Part shown: in pieces, positions 1 through 7,362 of the stretch | Position numbering within the stretch: position 1 is the first letter of the stretch | Layout: every line of letters begins with the position of its first letter | NCBI GenBank assembly: GCA_021800645.1 | Contig: JAJYYT010000018.1 | Span: 1 to 13,499, forward strand | Reading direction: 5' to 3' | Length of the DNA stretch: 13,499 bases | Source: Actinomycetes bacterium | GTDB lineage: Bacteria > Actinomycetota > Acidimicrobiia > Acidimicrobiales > RAAP-2 | The notes under the pieces: model-generated | What the model was told of the DNA's origin: nothing | The model's database searches: none | What the model saw: only the letters and a program-made list of their open reading frames with translations | Made by a program: the position numbers and the translations under genes

Positions 1-1741
1 GCAGTTCTGGCTGCGCCGGGCCCGGAGGCTGCTCCCGGCCCTGTTCGTGATGCTGCTCGTGACCGTCGCCTGGGCGACCTTGCTCGACAGGGCGCAGCTC
101 CCCACGCTTCGCGGCGACATGCTGCCGGCGGTCTTCTACTACAGCAACTGGTGGTACATCTTCCACCACGTCTCGTACTTCGCCCAGTACGGGCCGCCCT
201 CCCCGCTCGGCCACCTCTGGTCGCTCGCGATCGAAGAGCAGTTCTACCTCGTGTGGCCCTTTGCGCTCCTCGCCGCGCTGCACTGGGTCCGCGACCGGCG
301 GGTGCTCGTCGCCGGCTGCCTCGTGCTCGCCGCGGCCTCCGTTGTCGAGATGGCGCTCCTGTTCGTTCCCTACGCCGACCCGACGCGTGTCTACGACGGG
401 ACCGACACGAGGGCCTTCGAGCTCCTCATCGGCGCGGCGCTCGCGCTGGTCTGGCCGCGCAGCCAGCGCTTCGGTCCCATCACGCCGAGGGCGCGCTCGT
501 TGCTGGAGCTCACCGGGGGTGCGGCCCTGCTCGGCATCGTCGTGATGTACTGGCAGACCGGCCAGTACGACCCCTTCGTGTACCGCGGCGGCATGGCCCT
601 GCTCTCGGTGCTCACCGCCATCCTCATCGCCGTCTGCGTCCATCCGGGCGCGCGGGTCGCGCGGGTCCTCGGGGTGGGTCCGCTGCGCTGGATCGGCGAG
701 CGCTCCTACGGGATCTACCTGTGGTCACTGCCGGTCATCGTGCTCACCACGCCGCAGGGCGCGAAGCAGGACGTCGTTCGCGACGTCCTCCAGGTCGTCG
801 GCATCTTCGTCGCCGCGGGCCTCTCGTGGCACTTCGTGGAGGAGCCCGTGCGCCACGGCGCGCTGGGCCGTCGCTGGCAGGAGGCACGGGACGCGTGGCG
901 CAAGAGGGAGTGGGCGCGCCTCGTCCCGGGGAGGCAGGCCTGGGGCGCGACCGGCGCAGTGCTCGGCTGTGGCCTGATCTGTTCGCTCGGGCTGTCAGGC
1001 GTGATCACGGGCGCGACGCCCATCCCTGAGGCCACGAAGAGCATCGTGCCGTCGCCCCGAAGCGTCACGCCGGCGACCGGCACCCTCCCCCACGACCCCC
1101 CACGCGGCACCGGTGGAACGGGGCCGGGCCTGCCCGGCGGCTCGGAGCCCACGACCCCGACGACCGTCCCTGCCGGGAGAGGCGTCACGATCATCGGCGA
1201 CTCGATCATGGTGGACGCCGCGCCGTACATCAGCAAGCTGCTGCCCGGTGCAGTGATCGACGCGCAGATCGGCCAGCAGCTCTACCAGGTCCAGGCCGAG
1301 GTGCCCCAGCTCAAGCAAGACGGTGACGTGGGCGACGAGCTCATCCTCGAGCTCGGCACCAACGGGTACTTCAGCGTGACACAGCTCGAGACGCTCCTTC
1401 GCTCGCTCGGGCCCATGCGGCGCATCGTGCTCGTCAACACGCGTGAGACACGCCCGTGGGAGCAAGCCGTGAACCAGAACATCGCGCAAGTGGCGCGCAC
1501 CTACCCCCACACGACGATGGTCAACTGGTACGCGCTCTCGGCAAGCACGCCGCAGTACTTCTATCCCGACGGCGTCCATCTCGACCCCCAGGGCGCGCAG
1601 TACTACGCATCCCTGCTCGTCCACGCGCTCGAGACACCGCCTCCCGAGCCCGCCTCGCGCCCGGCGTCCGGCAGCACCCGGAGCGGCAGCACCCGGGGCG
1701 GCGGCACCCGGGGCGGCCCCCGCACCCTTCGTTCGAACTAG
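1..1741 (+). CDS. Acyltransferase-3 family membrane protein with C-terminal SGNH domain (5' end outside window)
   Basis: This is the 3' part of an OafA/YrhL-like O-acyltransferase, predicted to carry acyl groups across the membrane and transfer them to an envelope polysaccharide or peptidoglycan. The frame is open from base 2 (reading FWLRRARRLLPALFV, typical of the family), so the true start lies upstream and the GTG at 47 is internal. The family signature WSLAIEEQFYLVWP begins at base 218 and is followed by several hydrophobic segments to about base 1010. After a Pro/Thr/Gly-rich linker (about 1020-1180) comes an SGNH hydrolase-like domain. It has GDS at 1196-1204, a GTN block at 1355-1363, and the catalytic-type Asp and His of DGVH at 1568-1579. 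The C-terminal tail is a Gly/Ser/Thr/Arg repeat. The amidase gene follows 29 bp later on the same strand, consistent with an envelope-related pair. The acceptor substrate cannot be told from sequence. Confidence 0.93.
   Translation, partial: QFWLRRARRLLPALFVMLLVTVAWATLLDRAQLPTLRGDMLPAVFYYSNWWYIFHHVSYFAQYGPPSPLGHLWSLAIEEQFYLVWPFALLAALHWVRDRRVLVAGCLVLAAASVVEMALLFVPYADPTRVYDGTDTRAFELLIGAALALVWPRSQRFGPITPRARSLLELTGGAALLGIVVMYWQTGQYDPFVYRGGMALLSVLTAILIAVCVHPGARVARVLGVGPLRWIGERSYGIYLWSLPVIVLTTPQGAKQDVVRDVLQVVGIFVAAGLSWHFVEEPVRHGALGRRWQEARDAWRKREWARLVPGRQAWGATGAVLGCGLICSLGLSGVITGATPIPEATKSIVPSPRSVTPATGTLPHDPPRGTGGTGPGLPGGSEPTTPTTVPAGRGVTIIGDSIMVDAAPYISKLLPGAVIDAQIGQQLYQVQAEVPQLKQDGDVGDELILELGTNGYFSVTQLETLLRSLGPMRRIVLVNTRETRPWEQAVNQNIAQVARTYPHTTMVNWYALSASTPQYFYPDGVHLDPQGAQYYASLLVHALETPPPEPASRPASGSTRSGSTRGGGTRGGPRTLRSN
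1670..1714 (+). repeat. Three tandem 15-bp repeats at the end of the acyltransferase gene
   Basis: Three near-identical 15-bp units start at 1670, 1685 and 1700 (first unit ggcagcacccggagc). They keep the reading frame and encode GSTRS, GSTRG and GGTRG. The result is a flexible basic tail after the SGNH domain. In-frame repeats of this kind can change copy number by slippage. Confidence 0.85.
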
Positions 1742-1756
1742 CGCCGGCAGGCGCAC

Positions 1757-1762
1757 TACCGT
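1757..1762 (+). promoter_or_regulatory. Candidate -10 element for a leaderless amidase transcript
   Basis: TACCGT fits the actinobacterial TANNNT -10 pattern and ends 8 nt before the ATG at 1771. That ATG has no Shine-Dalgarno sequence. A leaderless transcript is possible, but the motif carries little information, and read-through from the acyltransferase gene is equally plausible. Confidence 0.25.
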
Positions 1763-1770
1763 CTCAGCCG

Positions 1771-2895
1771 ATGCCGGATGCGGAGCGGCGCCGGGGGACT
1801 CACCAGCGGCGGGCGCACGCCAAGGACGCCGGCCGAGCCGCCCGCGGCGCCTCGGACTCTCCCGGGGCTCCGCGCCCAGCGAGGCTGCGCCGGCGCCGGA
1901 CGCTCGCGATGGCGGCACCGGCGGCGCTCGTGCTGCTCGTGGTTGCCCTGCTCCTCACGGGTGGAGGGTCGAACGCCCCGCGCGCGAAGGCGGGCGCGTC
2001 GGGTGCGGCGGGCGCGTCGGGCGCGTCGGGGTCACCCGGAGGGCGGGGCGCCGCCGGGGCGAACGCCCCGGCGACCATGTCGACGTCGACCGCGGGCGGC
2101 GCACCGCTCGCCCCCGCGCGCTTCGCCCGCGGAGCATGTGTCGCGTTCGCGCCGGCAGGTCCCCCCAACCACCACACCGTCTTCCTCGACGCCGGTCACG
2201 GCGGCATCGACCCCGGCGGGAGGGGTGTGACCGAGACAGGAAAGGTGATCTACGAGGCAGGCGAGAACCTCACCATCGAGCTCGAGACCATGAACCTGCT
2301 CCGGTCCGCGGGGTTCCGGGTCGTCGTGTCGCGCACCGCCGACACCAGCGTGGTGCGACTGACGCCCTCGGACCTCACAAGCGGGGCGCTGTCGGTGGCA
2401 GGGGCCAGGGCGGACATCGCCGCACGGGACGCCTGCGCCAACCTCGCGCGGGCGACAATCCTCGTCGGGATCTACCTCGACGCGGGCACATCCCCCAAGG
2501 ACGCCGGCAGCGTCACCGCGTACGACGCGTCCAGGCCCTTCGCCGCCAAGAGCCTGCGGCTGGCCACTCTCCTCCAGCACGACGTGCTCGCTCGGATGAA
2601 CGCCCACGGGTGGCAGATCCCCGACGACGGCGTCCAGCCCGACACAACACTGGGGGGCGTCCCGCTCACAACAGTCGCGGCCACCTATCGCCACCTCCTG
2701 CTCCTCGGACCCGCCGACCCAGGATGGTTCACAACGCCGAGCGAGATGCCTGGCGCGCTCATCGAGCCGCTGTTCGTCTCGGACCCCTTCGAGGGTTCGA
2801 TCGCCGTCAGCGAGGCCGGGCACGCGGCGATCGCCGAGGGGACGGCGGAGGCGGTCGAGCAGTACTTCGGACCATCTTCTCGCCGAGGCGCCTGA
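1771..2895 (+). CDS. Membrane-anchored N-acetylmuramoyl-L-alanine amidase-like protein (Amidase_3)
   Basis: The family cleaves the amide bond between MurNAc and the stem peptide of peptidoglycan, using one zinc ion. The predicted 374-aa product starts at ATG 1771; a longer in-frame reading would overlap the acyltransferase gene for hundreds of bases. It has a basic N-terminus, one hydrophobic anchor or signal segment (about residues 47-66), a Gly-X-Y linker (about 74-100) and an Amidase_3 domain (about 136-370). Visible motifs are DAGHGG with zinc-ligand His143, the probable ligand Glu162 in YEAGENL, and the catalytic-type Glu332 in ALIEPLF. The position that normally carries the second zinc His (SIHANA-like motif) reads GIYLDA, placing Tyr235 there. 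The protein is therefore either an atypical amidase or a non-catalytic peptidoglycan-binding relative. It probably acts outside the membrane, together with the envelope acyltransferase encoded just upstream. Confidence 0.88.
   Translation: MPDAERRRGTHQRRAHAKDAGRAARGASDSPGAPRPARLRRRRTLAMAAPAALVLLVVALLLTGGGSNAPRAKAGASGAAGASGASGSPGGRGAAGANAPATMSTSTAGGAPLAPARFARGACVAFAPAGPPNHHTVFLDAGHGGIDPGGRGVTETGKVIYEAGENLTIELETMNLLRSAGFRVVVSRTADTSVVRLTPSDLTSGALSVAGARADIAARDACANLARATILVGIYLDAGTSPKDAGSVTAYDASRPFAAKSLRLATLLQHDVLARMNAHGWQIPDDGVQPDTTLGGVPLTTVAATYRHLLLLGPADPGWFTTPSEMPGALIEPLFVSDPFEGSIAVSEAGHAAIAEGTAEAVEQYFGPSSRRGA
1990..2070 (+). repeat. Collagen-like Gly-X-Y linker region
   Basis: The codons encode about eight consecutive Gly-X-Y triplets (GAS, GAA, GAS, GAS, GSP, GGR, GAA, GAN) between the membrane anchor and the amidase domain. 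The DNA is a degenerate tandem repeat of ggcgcgtcg-like units. A spacer that lets the domain reach across the wall is the simplest reading. Confidence 0.75.
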
Positions 2896-3132
2896 GCACG
2901 CCGCCTGCTCGTGGACAGGCCCCGGGAGAGGCGGGGTGCTCGCCATTTCGTGTCAGCGACCCGATCCTCGTGGATCCTCCCCGTCGTCGACTTCGTCGCG
3001 CCCGCAACGCTCCTCGCCTATGTTGCAACCCATGGCCTGTTCGCCTCCCCCCCATCGGTTCGTCGCTCGTGTGCGACGCCGGGTGCACGCTGACGGCGTG
3101 ACAACGCCGATCCTCGTACCGAGGAGGCCGAG
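2896..3132 (+). promoter_or_regulatory. Intergenic region and structured leader upstream of zwf
   Basis: This 237-bp stretch has no convincing ORF. A TATGTT at 3019-3024 fits a TANNNT -10 element, but I see no good -35. Three perfect short inverted repeats follow. The first is cgtcgc/gcgacg at 3061-3078 (6-bp stem, 6-nt loop). The second is cggcgt/acgccg at 3094-3109 (6-bp stem, 4-nt loop). The third is cctcg/cgagg at 3112-3124 (5-bp stem, 3-nt loop). The last one overlaps the zwf ribosome-binding site gaggagg at 3121-3127, so its folding could limit initiation. In such GC-rich DNA, chance hairpins are common. Confidence 0.4.
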
Positions 3133-4551
3133 GTGACCGACAGCGCCGGCGAGGGCACGCGGGCTGCAGACGCGTTCGTGTTCTTCGGCGCCACGGGTGA
3201 TCTGGCCCACAAGATGATCTTCCCCGCGCTCTACGAGATGGTGAAGCGCCGCACGCTGTCTGTCCCGGTGATCGGGATCGCGTCCTCGGGGTGGGACTTG
3301 GCGCAGCTCCGGGACCGCGCACGCGACAGCGTCGCGCGGACCCTGACCGGCGTGGACGACACGGGTGCCCTCGACCGGCTCTTGTCGCTGCTTCGCTACG
3401 TCGACGGCGACTACGGCGACCCGCGCACGTTCGACCAGCTCCACCAGCAGCTCGGCACCGCGCGGCACCCCGCCCACTACCTCGCGGTGCCACCGTCGCT
3501 GTTTGCGACCGTGGTCCAGGGGCTGCAAGCTGCCGGGCTGACCGACGGCGCAAGGGTGATCGTGGAGAAGCCCTTCGGGCGCGATCTCGCCTCGGCCAAA
3601 GCGCTCGACGAGGCGCTGGCCTCGGCCTTCCCAGAGTCAGCGATCTTCCGCATCGATCACTTCCTCGGCAAGGAGGAGATCATGAACCTCCTCTACTTCC
3701 GCTTCGCCAACTCCTTCTTGGAGCCGATCTGGAACCGCAACTACGTCGCCAGCGTCCAGATCACCTTGGCCGAGCAGTTCGGCGTGGAGGGGCGGGGCGC
3801 CTTCTACGAAAGCGTCGGCTGCCTAAGGGACGTGATCGAAAACCACCTCTTCCAGATCGTGGCGCTGCTCGCCATGGAGCCGCCCGCGTACCGGGGGATG
3901 GACGCCGTGCAGACCGAGAAGCTCAACATCTTCAAGGCGATGCGACCGCTCTCGCCCGGCGATGTCGTCCGGGGCCAGTTCACCGGCTACCGCGATGAGC
4001 CGGGGGTGGCCAAGGACTCCGACGTCGAGACCTTCTGCGCCCTCCGTCTGCGCATCGAGTCGTGGCGCTGGGCCGGTGTCCCGTGGTACCTGCGGTCGGG
4101 GAAGTGCCTCGCCGAGACCGCGACGGAGGTCCTCGTCGAGCTGCAGCCGACTCCACAGCCCCTCTTCGAGGACGCCGTGGCTCGGGGCAGCCGAGCCAAC
4201 TACCTGCGCTTCGGGTTGTCGCCTCGCCCGGTGATCGCGCTGGCAGCGCGCGTGAAGCGACCAGGAGAGCAGTTCCTGGGCGACCAGCGCGAGCTCTCCC
4301 TGCTCGAGGCCCCGCCCAGCGAGGAGCAGCCCTACGAGCGCCTCCTCGGCGACGCCCTGGCAGGAGACGGGTCCCTGTTCACCCGACAGGACGTCGTCGA
4401 AGCAGCCTGGGCCGTCGTCGACCCCGTCCTCGAGCACCACGCAGCTGCCCTGCCGTACGCGCCGGGCAGCTGGGGACCCGACGAGGCGGACGCGCTCATC
4501 GCCCCCCACGGCCGCTGGCACAACCCTGCCCCCCGCCATCCCGCCGGGTGA
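3133..4551 (+). CDS. zwf: Glucose-6-phosphate 1-dehydrogenase
   Basis: This cytoplasmic enzyme oxidises glucose-6-phosphate to 6-phosphogluconolactone with reduction of NADP+ (or NAD+), the entry step of the oxidative pentose phosphate pathway. The GTG start at 3133 is fixed by gaggagg 5 nt upstream. The 472-aa product is slightly shorter than typical (about 490-510). It shows GATGDLA (residues 19-25) for coenzyme binding, EKPFG (145-149), the substrate-binding RIDHFLGKE (173-181) and DVIENH with the likely catalytic base His238. The [15 protein letters not shown] and LRSGKCL segments also match the family. The usual actinobacterial partners opcA, tal, tkt and pgl are absent from the neighbourhood. 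The gene stands alone, converging on a CBS-domain gene 21 bp away, so it may be an accessory rather than the main zwf copy. That last point is inference. Confidence 0.95.
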   Translation: MTDSAGEGTRAADAFVFFGATGDLAHKMIFPALYEMVKRRTLSVPVIGIASSGWDLAQLRDRARDSVARTLTGVDDTGALDRLLSLLRYVDGDYGDPRTFDQLHQQLGTARHPAHYLAVPPSLFATVVQGLQAAGLTDGARVIVEKPFGRDLASAKALDEALASAFPESAIFRIDHFLGKEEIMNLLYFRFANSFLEPIWNRNYVASVQITLAEQFGVEGRGAFYESVGCLRDVIENHLFQIVALLAMEPPAYRGMDAVQTEKLNIFKAMRPLSPGDVVRGQFTGYRDEPGVAKDSDVETFCALRLRIESWRWAGVPWYLRSGKCLAETATEVLVELQPTPQPLFEDAVARGSRANYLRFGLSPRPVIALAARVKRPGEQFLGDQRELSLLEAPPSEEQPYERLLGDALAGDGSLFTRQDVVEAAWAVVDPVLEHHAAALPYAPGSWGPDEADALIAPHGRWHNPAPRHPAG

Positions 4552-4552
4552 C

Positions 4553-4591
4553 CCGGGCGCCGAAGCTGGCCCCTAGAGCCGGGGGGCCCGG
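4553..4591. terminator. Possible terminator between convergent zwf and CBS gene
   Basis: GGCCCC at 4568-4573 can pair with GGGGCC at 4583-4588 across a 9-nt loop. Alternatively, CCGGGC at 4553-4558 can pair with GCCCGG at 4586-4591. There is no U-tract, and the stem enters the end of the CBS gene. It is suggested mainly by its position between two convergent stops. Confidence 0.3.
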
Positions 4592-4998
4592 TGGGCGTGC
4601 GCAGCCAGGGACAGGCTCTCGGTCTCGTGCACCAGGTAGCCGAAGACGTCGTTGAGGCTGAGCATGCCGACAGGGCGGCCGCCGTCGTCAGTGACCGGCA
4701 GCCGCCAGACACCCTTGGCGCCCATGAGGGCCGCTGCGTCGTGGACGTCGCTGTCGGCCCGGATGGTGACGACCCCGTGGGTGCTGACCCGGTCCACCGG
4801 AGTGTCCGGGGTGCTCCCGCGACCGATCGCGAGCGCGATGTCGCGATCGGTGATCATCCCCAGGATCCGGTCGTCGCGGTCGGTGACGACCAGGCTCCCG
4901 ACGTTGTGGGTGTCCATCTCCTGGGCGGCCATCGCCAGCGTGGCGCCGGGCGAGCAGGCGAACACCGGCTTGCGTACGAATTCGCTGAGTTGGCTCAT
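4573..4998 (-). CDS. CBS-pair protein (Hrp1-like), 141 aa
   Basis: A small soluble protein built from two CBS domains (about residues 8-60 and 72-125). Such pairs form a Bateman module that commonly binds AMP, ATP, NAD or SAM and senses energy state. It carries the repeated cores GSLVVTDRDDRILGMITDRD and WRLPVTDDGGRPVGMLSLND, and no catalytic domain. The ATG at 4998 is preceded on the minus strand by a ggaggt ribosome-binding site (acctcc at 5004-5009 on the plus strand). Size and layout match stand-alone CBS proteins such as mycobacterial hypoxic response protein 1 (Rv2626c). It is divergent from the site-2 protease gene and convergent with zwf. Its ligand and partner cannot be read from the sequence. 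Confidence 0.92.
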   Translation of the reverse strand: MSQLSEFVRKPVFACSPGATLAMAAQEMDTHNVGSLVVTDRDDRILGMITDRDIALAIGRGSTPDTPVDRVSTHGVVTIRADSDVHDAAALMGAKGVWRLPVTDDGGRPVGMLSLNDVFGYLVHETESLSLAAHAHRAPRL

Positions 4999-5443
4999 CG
5001 TGAACCTCCGGGACTACGACGGCGAGCATCCGCTCGTCGAGACGATCGTGGATCGGTCCCGAGGGACGCCGAAGAGGCCAAGGTCACCATTCATCCGATC
5101 AGGCTGGGCCGGATGGCCGTAGCGGCGTCCGCTCCGCACGAGGCCGTCGGTCCCCGCTGCGCTCGGGGCGGTTGTGGTTGCTCCAGTCCCTGCTCGCCTC
5201 GCCAGCGACCCGGCAGGTGACGTTCGCCCCTACGAACCGTCTCCTGGCGTGCCGCACAGTCGACGCAACACGAATCCTACGAGGATCTACGAGGAGAGAC
5301 GTGCCCCCTCTCTCGTCTTCGGGTGAACGAGCCCTCGACGCGACGGCGCATGCCGCGCCGCGAGCTCGCGGGCGAGCACAGGTGAGAGCGCCGACCTACA
5401 GGCCGCTGCACAGGCGCCCGGTTTGCTCGGGGGACGCGCGCCG
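4999..5443. promoter_or_regulatory. Divergent intergenic region between CBS gene and site-2 protease gene
   Basis: About 445 bp without a confident gene; it must hold the promoters of both divergent genes. Visible elements are an inverted repeat gtccc-ga-gggac at 5056-5067, 58 bp before the CBS start, and two tandem copies of ctacgagga at 5277-5285 and 5287-5295 (10-bp period). A possible 48-codon ORF starts at GTG 5301 behind gaggag (5291-5296) and overlaps the protease ATG as ATGA. No promoter hexamers stand out clearly. Confidence 0.4.
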
Positions 5444-6568
5444 ATGAGGCAGAGCGTTCGCCTCTGCACGGTCCGCGGGATCGCGGTGGGCGTCCACTGG
5501 AGCGTCATCGTCATCCTCGCCCTGTTCGCGTGGGAGCTCGCCGAGTACCAGCTCCCGGCTCATCCGGGCCATGCGGGGGCTGGCGACTGGGTGGCGGGCG
5601 TGGCGGGGGCAGTCGTCCTCTTGCTGTCGCTGCTCGCCCACGAAGCGTCCCACGCGCTCGTGGCGAGGCACAACGGTGTCACGGTGAGGTCCATCACCCT
5701 GTTCGTGTTCGGCGGCGTCACCCAGCTGGAGGGCGAGGCCCACACCCCGGGAGCGGACTTCCGGGTTGCCATAGCGGGTCCTGCGACGAGCGCCGTGCTG
5801 GCGGGGGTCTTCGCCGGTGCCGCGGCGCTCGCGGCCTTGGCAGCCTCCCACGGTCTGGTCGTCGCCACGTTCACCTGGCTCTGGGAGATCAACCTGGTCC
5901 TCGCCTTCTTCAACCTGATCCCGGCAGCGCCGCTCGACGGCGGGCGCGTCCTGCGGGCAGCCCTGTGGCGGCACTGGGGTGCCCGCACGCGTGCCGCGGT
6001 GGCTGCCGCCCGCGTGGGGCGTGGCTTCGGCTTCCTCCTCGTCGCTCTCGGCGTCCTCGGGATCTTCTACGTGGGCATCACCGCCTTGTGGGCGGCACTG
6101 ATCGGGTTCTTCCTCTACGCGGCCGCCGGTGCCGAGGAGCAGTACGCACTTCTTCAGGGCACCCTTTCCGGCCTGACTGTGCGCCAGGTCATGACCCCCG
6201 ACCCGCCGGCTGTGCGCGGACGGTCCAGCGTTGCCGACGCGCTGGCGTTGCATCGCTGGCGCTCCGACGCTGACGCGCTCGTCGTCACCGACGACGAGGG
6301 GTCTTTGACCGGCGTCCTCACGGCGCAAGCGATCCGCAAGCTCCACGCCGGCCAGCTCGAGACGACCACGGCTGACCAGGTCGCCATCCCCATCGCCACA
6401 GTGCCGGTGGCGCGGACCGACGACCCGGCGGACCTCGTGGTCGAGCGGATGTTCTCGCACCAGGGCCGCCCTGCGTTGGTGCTCGACGATGCCGGTAACC
6501 TTGCCGGGGTGGTCAGCCTGGCCGACCTGGAACGTGCGACCAGCTGGACGCCCCGCGCGCGTCGGTGA
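5444..6568 (+). CDS. Site-2 protease family (M50) zinc metallopeptidase with C-terminal CBS pair
   Basis: An integral membrane metalloprotease of the S2P/RseP class, which cuts membrane-embedded substrates such as anti-sigma factors. The 374-aa product begins at ATG 5444, placing ggggga (5429-5434) 9 nt upstream. A TTG at 5423 would add seven residues. It has an N-terminal RGIAVGVHWS segment, the HEASH zinc motif at residues 66-70 in a membrane helix, and FNLIPAAPLDGGR with the third zinc ligand Asp165. Further hydrophobic helices follow, then two CBS domains (about residues 245-300 and 310-365; first starts LTVRQVMTPDPP). All catalytic residues are present. The architecture is that of mycobacterial Rv2625c, a neighbour of the CBS protein Rv2626c, and here too CBS-pair genes flank it. 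The CBS part may gate proteolysis by nucleotide level (inference). Confidence 0.94.
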   Translation: MRQSVRLCTVRGIAVGVHWSVIVILALFAWELAEYQLPAHPGHAGAGDWVAGVAGAVVLLLSLLAHEASHALVARHNGVTVRSITLFVFGGVTQLEGEAHTPGADFRVAIAGPATSAVLAGVFAGAAALAALAASHGLVVATFTWLWEINLVLAFFNLIPAAPLDGGRVLRAALWRHWGARTRAAVAAARVGRGFGFLLVALGVLGIFYVGITALWAALIGFFLYAAAGAEEQYALLQGTLSGLTVRQVMTPDPPAVRGRSSVADALALHRWRSDADALVVTDDEGSLTGVLTAQAIRKLHAGQLETTTADQVAIPIATVPVARTDDPADLVVERMFSHQGRPALVLDDAGNLAGVVSLADLERATSWTPRARR

Positions 6569-6577
6569 CCACGCGCG

Positions 6578-6596
6578 CTGGCGGCTCGATCGCCAG
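6578..6596. terminator. Candidate terminator hairpin between convergent S2P and CBS genes
   Basis: CTGGCG at 6578-6583 pairs perfectly with CGCCAG at 6591-6596 across a 7-nt loop. It lies in the 44-bp gap between two convergent stop codons, so it could serve both strands. No U-tract follows on either strand. Confidence 0.45.
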
Positions 6597-6612
6597 GCAA
6601 GAGGACGTCGAT

Positions 6613-7062
6613 CTATTCGGGGCGGCCCGCGATGTCGATCGGGATGTCCCGGCGGAGGGTCTCCCTCGCGATCGGTGAGAGCGTCGCGCCCAACTCGAGC
6701 ACCAGCGCGAGGAGCAGATCGTCGACAGAGACGATCCCTGCGACCTCCCCCTCCTCGAGCACCGGGAGGCGTCGCACACCGGCCTTCTCGAGCACCCGGT
6801 AGGCATCGACGATGTCGACCGATCCCTGGATCGTCGCCGGATGAGCGGTCAGGACCTCCTCCACGCGGGCGCTCGGAGCCAGCCCCGCACCCACTGCGCG
6901 CACCACGATGTCGCGGTCGGTCACGACTCCCACGAGCGCGCCCTCGCTCACCACGAGCAGCGCCCCGACGTCGTGGAGGGCCATGAGCGTCGCTGCCTCC
7001 TCGAGGGTGCACTCGGGGGGAACGGTCACGGGAGCCTTGTGCAGGAACTCTCTCACCAGCAT
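6613..7062 (-). CDS. CBS-pair protein, 149 aa
   Basis: A second stand-alone Bateman module of two CBS domains (about residues 1-56 and 66-122), with cores GALLVVSEGALVGVVTDRD and RRLPVLEEGEVAGIVSVDD and a short helical C-terminal tail. The start chosen is ATG 7062 because gggagg (cctccc at 7070-7075 on the plus strand) sits 7 nt upstream and the protein then begins MLVREFLHKAPVTV, as usual for the family. A longer frame to 7125 lacks such support. It converges on the site-2 protease gene and is divergent from the STAS-like gene. It resembles the first CBS protein in plan but differs clearly in sequence, so the two are paralogues rather than a recent duplication. Nucleotide sensing is expected from the family; the target is unknown. 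Confidence 0.92.
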   Translation of the reverse strand: MLVREFLHKAPVTVPPECTLEEAATLMALHDVGALLVVSEGALVGVVTDRDIVVRAVGAGLAPSARVEEVLTAHPATIQGSVDIVDAYRVLEKAGVRRLPVLEEGEVAGIVSVDDLLLALVLELGATLSPIARETLRRDIPIDIAGRPE

Positions 7063-7362
7063 GGACGTTCCTCCCGTGTCTCGGCCTGCCGATGCCAGCG
7101 AACCTCGCCGTCGTTCCTCTGGCAAGGGGCAAAGGTCCCGCGCCGTCCCAGCCGTCCGTCGACCTGGTGAGGACCTCCCGCTGCAGTCACGACTGGGACG
7201 TTGGACCCTGGTCGCGACCGGTCAGCTTCCCTAGCGTTGTTCGTGTTGTTCGTGTTGTTCGTGGCCCGGAGGGAGCGTCCGGTGCCCACCGCCATCGAGG
7301 AGCGACGCCCCTGCGCCCCGGGGGCTTCCTCGCCGAAAGCATGAGTCGCGGAGAGCTGCATC
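7063..7362. promoter_or_regulatory. Divergent, repeat-rich regulatory region between CBS and STAS-like genes
   Basis: A 300-bp gap with no supported ORF and dense symmetric elements. GGGACGTTGGACCC (7195-7208) loosely resembles the DosR-type dormancy box (GGGAC...GTCCC core). GGTCGCGACC (7210-7219) is a perfect 10-bp palindrome overlapping the palindrome GACCGGTC (7216-7223). A triple 9-bp tandem repeat follows at 7236-7262. Their clustering within 70 bp in the middle of a divergent promoter suggests transcription-factor sites for one or both flanking genes. Confidence 0.45.
7236..7262. repeat. Three perfect tandem copies of gttgttcgt
   Basis: Perfect 9-bp units lie at 7236-7244, 7245-7253 and 7254-7262. 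They are unusually AT-rich and pyrimidine-biased for this region. No supported gene covers them. They could be iterated regulator half-sites or a simple slippage repeat. Confidence 0.9.

Noticed and set aside
1456..1770. N-terminal extension of the amidase frame back to 1456
   Set aside because: It overlaps the SGNH domain of the acyltransferase, whose motifs are clear in the other frame. The extension is Arg/Ala/Pro-rich shadow sequence, and ATG 1771 gives a normal anchor-containing start.
5056..5067. gtccc-ga-gggac inverted repeat as a DosR box
   Set aside because: The half-sites are in the opposite order (GTCCC...GGGAC) to the known GGGAC...GTCCC box, so only a generic inverted repeat can be claimed.
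5396..7132. Long minus-strand open frame opposite the site-2 protease and second CBS gene
   Set aside because: It is antisense to two well-supported genes and reads as Arg/Gly/His-rich sequence without motifs; typical of long shadow frames in high-GC DNA.
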